A stretch of 5,007 nt of DNA from NCBI GenBank assembly GCA_012274175.1, contig JAAOZZ010000457.1:1-5007 (forward strand), given 5' to 3'. This document shows, piece by piece, positions 1 through 5,007 of the stretch; the stretch's first letter is position 1; every line of letters begins with the position of its first letter. The notes below the pieces were generated by a model. That model was not told where the DNA came from. It searched no databases and saw only the letters and a list, made by a program, of their open reading frames with translations. Origin of the DNA: Betaproteobacteria bacterium (GTDB lineage: Bacteria > Pseudomonadota > Gammaproteobacteria > Burkholderiales > Usitatibacteraceae). Position numbers and translations under genes: made by a program.

Positions 1-1
1 C

Positions 2-1297
2 TTCACCGGCGACTTCAACGCGATCCAGCTCGCCAACAACCTGCTGGCGGCGATGATCGACAACCACATCAACCACGGCAACGAGCTGGGGTTCGACGTG
101 CGCCGGATCGCGTGGAAGCGCGTGCTCGACATGAACGACCGGGCGCTGCGGCAGATCACCATCGCCCTGGGCGGTCCCGCCAACGGCTTCCCGCGGGAGG
201 ATGGCTTCGACATCGTCGTCGCCTCCGAGGTGATGGCGATCTTCTGCCTGTCCATGAGCCTGAAGGACCTGAAGGAGCGCCTGGGCAAGATCGTCTGCGG
301 CTACACCCGGGACCAGAAGCCCATCCTCGCGAAGGACCTGAAGACCCACGGCGCGATGGCCGCGCTGCTGAAAGACGCGCTCGCCCCCAACCTCGTGCAG
401 ACGCTCGAGCATTCGCCCGCGTTCATCCACGGCGGCCCCTTCGCCAACATCGCCCATGGGTGCAACTCGGTGCTCGCGACCCAGACGGCGTTGAAGCTGG
501 GCGACTACGTGGTCACCGAGGCGGGATTCGGCGCGGACCTGGGCGCGGAGAAGTTCGTCGACATCAAGTGCCGCAAGGCGGGCCTCCGGCCCTCGGCGGT
601 GGTGCTGGTGGCCACCATTCGCGCGCTCAAGTACCACGGCGGCATCGACGTGAAGGAGCTGGGCAAGGAAAACCTCGACGCCCTCGCCAAGGGCATCGCC
701 AACATCGAGCGCCACGTGAACAACATCCGCAACAACTACGGCCTGCCCTGCGTGGTGGCGATCAACCACCGCACCGAGGACACCGACGCGGAAGTGCGGC
801 TGCTGCAGGACAAGATGGCCCACCACGGAGCGAAGGTGATCCTCGCGCGCCACTGGGCCGAGGGCGGCAAGGGCGCGGTGGAGGTCGCCAACGAGGTCGT
901 GCGCCTGTGCGAGGAGCCCAACAGCTTCAAGTTCGTCTACGACGAGCAGGCGACCCTCTGGGACAAGATGAAGGCCATCGCCACGAAGATCTACGGCGCC
1001 TCGGACATCACCGCGGACTCCAAGGTGCGGGCCCAGATCAAGAAGCTGCAGGAGTCCGGCTACGGCCACTACCCGATCTGTGTCGCCAAGACGCAGTATT
1101 CCTTCTCGACCGATCCGCAGCTGCGCGGTGCCCCGTCCGGGCACGTGGTGAACGTGCGCGAGGTGCGGCTCGCCGCCGGCGCGGAGTTCGTGGTGATGAT
1201 CTGCGGCGACATCATGACGATGCCGGGCCTGCCCAAGGTGCCGTCGGCCTGCGCGATCGACGTGACCGACGACGGGAGGATCACCGGGCTTTTCTGA
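2..1297 (+). CDS. fhs: Formate-tetrahydrofolate ligase, C-terminal part (5' end outside window)
   Basis: This enzyme (10-formyl-THF synthetase) joins formate to tetrahydrofolate with ATP hydrolysis and supplies cytoplasmic one-carbon units for purine, fMet and serine synthesis. The reading frame is open from the first full codon and gives 431 residues. The family is usually about 555-560 residues, so roughly the first 125 are missing, including the ATP-binding P-loop. Family hallmarks are plain. The window opens with FTGDF and [12 protein letters not shown]. The signature VASEVMA lies at window residues 73-79, [13 protein letters not shown] at 144-156, [14 protein letters not shown] at 172-185, KTQYSFS follows further on, and the conserved tail is [13 protein letters not shown] ending in DGRITGLF. 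The C-terminus is complete with a TGA stop, followed 13 nt later by a terminator-like hairpin, so fhs looks like the last gene of its transcript. No frameshift or lost motif is visible. Identification is by family recognition and is very secure. Confidence 0.97.
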   Translation, partial: FTGDFNAIQLANNLLAAMIDNHINHGNELGFDVRRIAWKRVLDMNDRALRQITIALGGPANGFPREDGFDIVVASEVMAIFCLSMSLKDLKERLGKIVCGYTRDQKPILAKDLKTHGAMAALLKDALAPNLVQTLEHSPAFIHGGPFANIAHGCNSVLATQTALKLGDYVVTEAGFGADLGAEKFVDIKCRKAGLRPSAVVLVATIRALKYHGGIDVKELGKENLDALAKGIANIERHVNNIRNNYGLPCVVAINHRTEDTDAEVRLLQDKMAHHGAKVILARHWAEGGKGAVEVANEVVRLCEEPNSFKFVYDEQATLWDKMKAIATKIYGASDITADSKVRAQIKKLQESGYGHYPICVAKTQYSFSTDPQLRGAPSGHVVNVREVRLAAGAEFVVMICGDIMTMPGLPKVPSACAIDVTDDGRITGLF

Positions 1298-1310
1298 ACC
1301 CGCTCGACCC

Positions 1311-1349
1311 GGAAAGCGCCGTCCCCGGATGGACCGGGACGGCGTTTCC
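1311..1349 (+). terminator. Probable rho-independent terminator of fhs
   Basis: The left arm at 1311-1328 (GGAAAGCGCCGTCCCCGG) pairs with the right arm at 1334-1349 (CCGGGACGGCGTTTCC) across a 5-nt loop, with one bulged G and one extra C in the left arm. The hairpin begins 13 nt after the fhs stop. The A-run at the base of the left arm and the T-run at the end of the right arm are typical of terminators in GC-rich proteobacteria. The T-tract is short and interrupted (TTTCCACTTT). The near symmetry would allow some activity in both directions, although no minus-strand gene ends here. Confidence 0.7.
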
Positions 1350-1412
1350 ACTTTCGGGGATAATTCCCGTGCGCGGCATTCCGCCCGCGCCCACCGGGCA
1401 AACGGGAACGAC

Positions 1413-2171
1413 ATGCGACTCGACGGAAAGGCGGCCATCGTCACCGGGGCCGGATCGGGATTCGGCGAGGCGATCGCCAGGCGCTTCGCGGCGGAAGGTG
1501 CGGCGGTGATGGTGAACGACATCGCGGCGGGCCCCGCCGAGCGCGTCGCCTCCGGGATCCGCGCCGCGGGCGGGCGGGCGGCGGTGACGGTCGGCGACGT
1601 CTCGAAGGACGCCGACGTGCAGCGCCTCGTGCGCTCGGCGCTCGAGTCCTTCGGGCGCCTGGACATCGTCGTGAACAATGCCGGCACCACCCATCGCAAC
1701 CGCCCGATGCTCGAGGTGGGCGAGGAGGAATTCGACCGCGTCTACGCGGTGAACGTGAAGTCGCTCTTCCTCACCGCGAAGCACGCGGTGCCCCATTTCC
1801 GCAAGGCGGGCGGCGGCTGCTTCGTGACCATCGCCTCCACCGCGGGCGTGCGCCCCCGGCCGGGACTCACCTGGTACAACGGGTCCAAGGGCGCGGCGAT
1901 CGTGACCTCGCGCTCCATGGCCGCCGAGCTGGGCCCCGACCGGATCCGCGTGAACGTGGTGAACCCCGTCATCGGCGAGACGGGCCTGCTGGAGATGTTC
2001 ATGGGCATGCCCGATACCCCGGAGAACCGCGCGAAGTTCGTGGCCTCCATTCCCCTGGGCCGGATGTCCAAGCCCCTCGACGTCGCCAACGCGGCACTCT
2101 TCCTCGCTTCCGACGAGGCCGCGTTCGTCACCGGCGCCTGCCTCGAGGTGGACGGAGGGCGCTGCGTATGA
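1413..2171 (+). CDS. SDR family NAD(P)-dependent oxidoreductase
   Basis: This is a cytoplasmic classical short-chain dehydrogenase/reductase of 252 residues, the usual size for the family. It should interconvert an alcohol or hydroxy group and a ketone using NAD(H) or NADP(H); the substrate cannot be told from sequence. The Rossmann cofactor motif TGAGSGFG is at residues 11-18, the NNAG motif at 88-91, and the catalytic tetrad reads N114, S142, Y155, K159 (YNGSK). The end has the common form VTGACLEVDGG. Asp36 at the end of the second strand favours NAD(H) over NADP(H), which is an inference. The ATG at 1413 was chosen because MRLDGKAAIVTG matches the family's N-terminus; an in-frame ATG at 1329 lies inside the terminator hairpin and would add 28 non-homologous residues. 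The Shine-Dalgarno is weak (GGGA at 1404-1407). The stop overlaps the start of the kinase gene, so the two are probably co-transcribed. It resembles FabG-type reductases, but no fatty-acid genes are nearby, so a FabG name is not justified. Confidence 0.93.
   Translation: MRLDGKAAIVTGAGSGFGEAIARRFAAEGAAVMVNDIAAGPAERVASGIRAAGGRAAVTVGDVSKDADVQRLVRSALESFGRLDIVVNNAGTTHRNRPMLEVGEEEFDRVYAVNVKSLFLTAKHAVPHFRKAGGGCFVTIASTAGVRPRPGLTWYNGSKGAAIVTSRSMAAELGPDRIRVNVVNPVIGETGLLEMFMGMPDTPENRAKFVASIPLGRMSKPLDVANAALFLASDEAAFVTGACLEVDGGRCV
2154..2159 (+). promoter_or_regulatory. Shine-Dalgarno of the kinase gene, inside the SDR coding end
   Basis: GGAGGG sits 8 nt before the kinase ATG at 2168 and is near-ideal in sequence and spacing. 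It is formed by the codons for the conserved Gly-Gly of the SDR's terminal VDGGR motif. With the ATGA overlap at 2168-2171, this supports the chosen kinase start and translational coupling. Confidence 0.75.
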
Positions 2172-3463
2172 GCACGGCGCGCCAGGCCATCGGGAAGTAC
2201 CAGATCCTGGGCGAGCTGGGAAAGGGCGCCACGGGCAAGGTCTACCTCGCCGAGGACCCGTTCGGGCAGCGCAAGGTGGCGATCAAGATCGCCTACCCCG
2301 AGGCGCTCAAGAACAGCGAGGACGGCGCCTTCTACCGCAGCATGTTCCTGAACGAGGCCGCCCTCGCGGGCAAGCTCAACCACCCGCACATCGTGCAGAT
2401 CTACGACGCGGTGGTGGAGGACAAGTACAGCTACATCGTGATGGAGTACATCGAGGGCGGCACCCTCGAGAAGTTCTGCAAGCCCGAGCAGCTCCTGGAG
2501 CCGCGGGAGGTGGCCGAGATCGTGTTCAAGTGCGTGCGCGCGCTCGCCTTCGCCCAGACCCTCGGCCTCACCCACCGGGACATCAAGCCCGGCAACATCC
2601 TCCACCACGAGGGCACCGACATCAAGATCGCCGACTTCGGCGCGGCGATCAACACGGTCTCGGACCGCACCATCATCACCAACGTGGGCTCCCCCGCGTA
2701 CATGGCGCCCGAGCTCGTCACCGGCACGGCGCAGGCCTCCCACCTCACCGACATCTACGCGCTCGGCGTGGTGATGTACTACATGCTCACGGCGCGGCTG
2801 CCGTTCTCGGGCGCCAACACCATGAGCGTGATCTACCAGATCGTGAACACGGAGCCCGAGTCGCCGAGCAAGCACCGCGACGGCATCTCCCCGGAGCTCG
2901 ACGCCATCGTGATGAAGGCGATCGCGAAGGATCCTTCGAAGCGCTACCCCACGTGGGACGCGTTCGGCCAGGCGCTCGCCGAGACGTGGAAGCAGGAGCA
3001 CAAGGCCGAGGAAAAGCGCGACTCCTCCGACACCGAGCGCTTCAGCATGCTGCGCACGCTGCCCTTCTTCCGCGAATTCCCCGAGAACGAGCTCTGGGAG
3101 GTGATGCGCCTGAGCAAATGGGCGAAGTTCAAGCCCGACACCGCGCTCATCAAGGAAGGCGACCACGGCGATTCTTTCTTCATCCTCGCCGGCGGATACG
3201 TGCGGGTCACGCGCGGCAAGCGCACGCTCTCCGTGCTTACCGCGGGCGACTGCTTCGGCGAGATGTCCTACCTCGCCCACAAGGACGCGCCGCACCGCTC
3301 CGCGACGGTCACCACGACCTCCGACGTGATCCTGATGAAGATCCGCGCCGAGGACCTGCGCGCCGCGTCGCTCTCGTGCCGCAGGCTCTTCGACGAGCGC
3401 TTCCTCAACACGCTGGTGGAGCGCCTGGAGAACGCGAACCAGCAGCTCGCCGTCATGTCGTGA
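2168..3463 (+). CDS. Ser/Thr protein kinase with C-terminal cyclic-nucleotide-binding domain
   Basis: A 431-residue Hanks-type kinase that should phosphorylate Ser/Thr on cytoplasmic proteins. The kinase domain spans about residues 11-272. It has a glycine loop G18-K-G20-A-T-G23, the ATP lysine K40 in VAIK, the helix-C glutamate E63, the catalytic loop HRDIKPGN with D138 and N143, DFG at 156-158, APE at 180-182, D195 and R259. All catalytic residues are present, and the HRD arginine makes it an RD kinase, likely activated by phosphorylation in the loop between DFG and APE (T168, T171, S175 are candidates). A charged linker (about 273-292) leads to a cNMP-binding fold at about 293-415. Its phosphate-binding cassette reads FGEM (363-366) followed by HRSATV, so E365, R377 and S378 match the CRP residues that contact cAMP. 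There is no signal peptide or membrane segment, unlike many PknB-type kinases. It overlaps the SDR gene upstream by 4 nt and the convergent DUF456 gene by 11 nt. Kinase identity is secure; actual nucleotide binding is inferred. Confidence 0.95.
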   Translation: MSTARQAIGKYQILGELGKGATGKVYLAEDPFGQRKVAIKIAYPEALKNSEDGAFYRSMFLNEAALAGKLNHPHIVQIYDAVVEDKYSYIVMEYIEGGTLEKFCKPEQLLEPREVAEIVFKCVRALAFAQTLGLTHRDIKPGNILHHEGTDIKIADFGAAINTVSDRTIITNVGSPAYMAPELVTGTAQASHLTDIYALGVVMYYMLTARLPFSGANTMSVIYQIVNTEPESPSKHRDGISPELDAIVMKAIAKDPSKRYPTWDAFGQALAETWKQEHKAEEKRDSSDTERFSMLRTLPFFREFPENELWEVMRLSKWAKFKPDTALIKEGDHGDSFFILAGGYVRVTRGKRTLSVLTAGDCFGEMSYLAHKDAPHRSATVTTTSDVILMKIRAEDLRAASLSCRRLFDERFLNTLVERLENANQQLAVMS

Positions 3464-3938
3464 GGTAGAAGGCGAGGAAGGTCGCGACCATCAGGAACGC
3501 GAGCGCGAGCTTCGCGACCGCGGCGAAGAGCAGCCCCAGCCAGGTGCCCAGGCCCACCTTGCCCGCCTGGAGCAGCCCCCGGCGCGCGAGAAGCTCGCCC
3601 GCCACGGCACCGAGGAAAGGACCGAGGATCAGGCCGGGAATGCCCAGGAAGAGGCCCACGAGGCCACCCAGGGCGGCCCCCGCGAGCGCCTGGGGGCTCG
3701 CCCCCACGCGCTTCGCCCCGAGCACCGAGGCCGCGAAATCGACCGCGAGCGCGAGCAGGCCCAGGGCCGCGATGATCCCCAGGCCCACGGTGCCCACGCG
3801 CGCGAAACCGTCGGCCCACGCGGCGAGGAAAAGCCCGCCGAAGACGAGGAGCGCGCCGGGCAGCACCGGCAGGATCGTCCCGACGAGGCCGGCCACCACC
3901 AGCAGCGCCGCGAGCACATAGTAGAGGGCGGGTTGCAT
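3453..3938 (-). CDS. DUF456 family small membrane protein
   Basis: A 161-residue, very hydrophobic inner-membrane protein of unknown function. Hydrophobic stretches lie at about residues 5-22, 25-41, 49-72, 84-116 (probably a glycine-rich hairpin) and 130-158, giving roughly five or six membrane segments. The DUF456 pattern is recognisable: LPVLPGALLVFGG near residues 23-35, GAKRVGAS at 74-81, then a Gly-rich GLFLGIPGLILGPFLGA around 95-111 followed by GEL. The ATG at 3938 was chosen because the protein then starts directly with the first membrane helix; the frame stays open upstream to an ATG at 4025, but those 29 residues are Arg-rich, lie over the start of glcD and look non-coding. No Shine-Dalgarno is visible before this ATG, and a TACAAT on the same strand at 3948-3953 raises the possibility of a very short leader. 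It is transcribed towards the kinase gene, with the two stop ends overlapping. No function is proposed. Confidence 0.87.
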   Translation of the reverse strand: MQPALYYVLAALLVVAGLVGTILPVLPGALLVFGGLFLAAWADGFARVGTVGLGIIAALGLLALAVDFAASVLGAKRVGASPQALAGAALGGLVGLFLGIPGLILGPFLGAVAGELLARRGLLQAGKVGLGTWLGLLFAAVAKLALAFLMVATFLAFYLTT

Positions 3939-3991
3939 CACGGTATCATTGTAGGCAAAGGTTTCCCCGCGCCGTTCCCCTGAAGTGCCCC
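3939..3991. promoter_or_regulatory. Divergent intergenic region, putative promoters for the DUF456 gene and glcD
   Basis: These 53 nt separate two divergent start codons and must hold or adjoin the start signals of both genes. Two -10-like hexamers overlap on opposite strands: TATCAT at 3944-3949 on the plus strand, facing glcD, and TACAAT at 3948-3953 on the minus strand, facing the DUF456 gene. No good -35 box stands at 16-18 nt from either. The area is more AT-rich than its surroundings. The promoter calls are tentative. Confidence 0.35.
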
Positions 3992-5007
3992 ATGAGCGCC
4001 GCCCACGCACCTTCCGCCGACGCACATTCCAGCGAGAGGCCCCGCGCCGCCGAGGTCGCCGGGCGGCTTGCGCGCGCTTTGCCGGCCGCCTCGGTGCTCG
4101 TGGAGCGCGAGGACCTCAAGCCGTACGAGTGCGACGGCCTCTCGGCCTATCGCGCGACCCCGCTCGTGGCGGTGATCCCCGCCGACGAGAAGGAAGTCGC
4201 GGCGGTGCTCGCGGTGGCGCGGGAGACGAAGACTCCCGTGGTGGCGCGCGGCTCCGGCACGGGATTGTCCGGCGGCGCGCTGCCGCTCGCCCAGGGCATC
4301 CTCCTGTCTCTCGCGAAATTCAACCGGATCGTGCATGTGGACCCGCTCGCGCGCCTCGCGCGCGTGCAGCCGGGTGTGACGAACCTGCGCATCTCCCAGC
4401 ACGCCACGCCCCTCGGCCTGTACTACGCGCCGGACCCTTCGAGCCAGATCGCGTGCTCCATCGGGGGCAACGTGGCGGAGAATTCCGGCGGCGTGCACTG
4501 CCTCAAGTACGGCCTCACGGTGCAGAACGTGGCGCGCGTGCGCGCGATCACCATCGACGGCGATCTTCTCGACCTGGGCTCCGAGGCGCTCGACGCCCCG
4601 GGCTACGACCTGCTGGCGCTCATCACCGGCTCGGAAGGCATGCTCGCCATCACGCTCGAGGTGACGGTGAAGCTGCTGCCCCGCCCCGAGACGGCCCAGG
4701 TGGTGATGGCGTCGTTCCGCGACGTGGAGAGTGCGGGCGAGGCGGTGGCGAACGTGATCGGCGCGGGCATCGTTCCCGCCGGGCTCGAGATGATGGACAA
4801 GCTCGCCACGAGCGCGGTCGAGGATTTCGTGCACGCGGGCTACGACCTCGGGGCGCAGGCGATCCTGCTCGCCGAGTCCGACGGCACCCGCGAGGAGGTC
4901 GCCCACGAGACCGCGAAGATGATCGAGGTGATGCGCGCGAGCGGGGCCACCGACATCCGCTGCTCGGCGAGCGAGGCCGAGCGCCTGCGCTTCTGGTCGG
5001 GACGCAA
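3992..5007 (+). CDS. glcD: Glycolate oxidase subunit GlcD, N-terminal part (3' end outside window)
   Basis: This is the FAD-binding catalytic subunit of glycolate oxidase/dehydrogenase, which oxidises glycolate to glyoxylate, normally in a complex with GlcE and the iron-sulfur subunit GlcF near the membrane. The window holds 338 codons of a protein that is about 500 residues in E. coli, with no stop before the right edge. Resemblance to E. coli GlcD runs throughout: PYECDGLSAYR at residues 44-54, ARGSGTGLSGGALPL at 85-99, YYAPDPSSQIACSIGGNVAE at 144-163, HCLKYGLTV at 169-177, the flavin-contact TGSEGML at 212-218, VTVKLLPRP at 224-232, GLEMMD at 264-269 and AERLRFWSGR at the edge. The FAD-binding (PCMH-type) domain covers about 50-230, and the FAD-linked oxidase C-terminal domain begins after about 235. 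The ATG at 3992 places the PYECDG motif at about the family's usual distance from the start; the ribosome site is weak (GAAG at 3982-3985). The glcE and glcF genes would be expected downstream, outside the window. A D-lactate dehydrogenase of the same superfamily is less likely given the motif match. Confidence 0.95.
   Translation, partial: MSAAHAPSADAHSSERPRAAEVAGRLARALPAASVLVEREDLKPYECDGLSAYRATPLVAVIPADEKEVAAVLAVARETKTPVVARGSGTGLSGGALPLAQGILLSLAKFNRIVHVDPLARLARVQPGVTNLRISQHATPLGLYYAPDPSSQIACSIGGNVAENSGGVHCLKYGLTVQNVARVRAITIDGDLLDLGSEALDAPGYDLLALITGSEGMLAITLEVTVKLLPRPETAQVVMASFRDVESAGEAVANVIGAGIVPAGLEMMDKLATSAVEDFVHAGYDLGAQAILLAESDGTREEVAHETAKMIEVMRASGATDIRCSASEAERLRFWSGR

Noticed and set aside
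1..1297. A possible functional link between fhs and glcD as a C1/C2 carbon module
   Set aside because: Both enzymes feed glycine/serine/one-carbon metabolism in principle, but they are separated by a terminator, unrelated genes and a gene on the opposite strand, so adjacency alone does not support a module.
1329..1412. An N-terminal extension of the SDR from an ATG at 1329
   Set aside because: That ATG lies in the loop of the terminator hairpin, and the added residues do not resemble the family; the ATG at 1413 gives the standard N-terminus.
112..1509. A 465-codon plus-strand frame overlapping fhs and running into the SDR gene
   Set aside because: It is an Arg/Pro/Gly-rich frame-shifted reading of fhs that crosses the terminator; the fhs frame itself carries all conserved motifs.
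1742..3295. A 517-codon open frame on the minus strand across the end of the SDR and most of the kinase gene
   Set aside because: It lies antisense to two genes with full sets of family motifs. Its product is rich in His, Arg, Val, Glu and Leu with no recognisable domain, as expected from the complement of high-GC codons.
3544..3921. A 125-codon plus-strand frame opposite the DUF456 gene
   Set aside because: The product is a low-complexity Pro/Arg/Ala/Ser sequence, while the minus-strand frame encodes a coherent membrane protein with DUF456 patterns.
3938..4906. A 322-codon open frame on the minus strand opposite glcD
   Set aside because: It is antisense to an unmistakable GlcD sequence and gives a His/Arg-rich product without domains; this is the usual high-GC shadow.

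Overview
The window is high-GC DNA whose codons end mostly in G or C, and it is densely packed with ordinary bacterial genes. The gene content (formate-tetrahydrofolate ligase, a GlcD-type glycolate oxidase subunit very close to the Escherichia coli protein, and a soluble Ser/Thr kinase with a C-terminal cyclic-nucleotide-binding domain) suggests a proteobacterium, most likely a betaproteobacterium. That placement is inferred from protein resemblance alone. No rRNA, tRNA, CRISPR array, insertion sequence or phage gene was seen.

Layout: (1) Positions 2-1297, plus strand: the C-terminal three quarters of formate-tetrahydrofolate ligase (fhs), cut by the left edge. (2) Positions 1298-1412: a gap with a strong hairpin that looks like the fhs terminator, followed by a small imperfect palindrome. 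(3) Positions 1413-2171, plus: a complete classical short-chain dehydrogenase/reductase (SDR). (4) Positions 2168-3463, plus: a complete Ser/Thr protein kinase with a C-terminal cNMP-binding domain, joined to the SDR gene by an ATGA stop/start overlap. (5) Positions 3453-3938, minus: a small multi-pass membrane protein of the DUF456 family, convergent with the kinase gene and overlapping its 3' end by 11 nt. (6) Positions 3939-3991: a 53-nt divergent intergenic region. (7) Positions 3992-5007, plus: the first 338 codons of glcD, cut by the right edge.

How the genes may work together: fhs feeds formate into the folate one-carbon pool, and GlcD oxidises glycolate to glyoxylate. Both touch C1/C2 metabolism, but they are separate transcription units and no direct link is shown. 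The SDR and kinase genes almost certainly form a two-gene translationally coupled unit. The kinase is the most interesting gene: all catalytic residues are present, it has no membrane anchor, and the attached nucleotide-binding domain keeps the residues expected for cAMP/cGMP contact. This suggests a cytoplasmic kinase gated by a cyclic nucleotide. Nothing in the window amounts to a clearly undescribed system.
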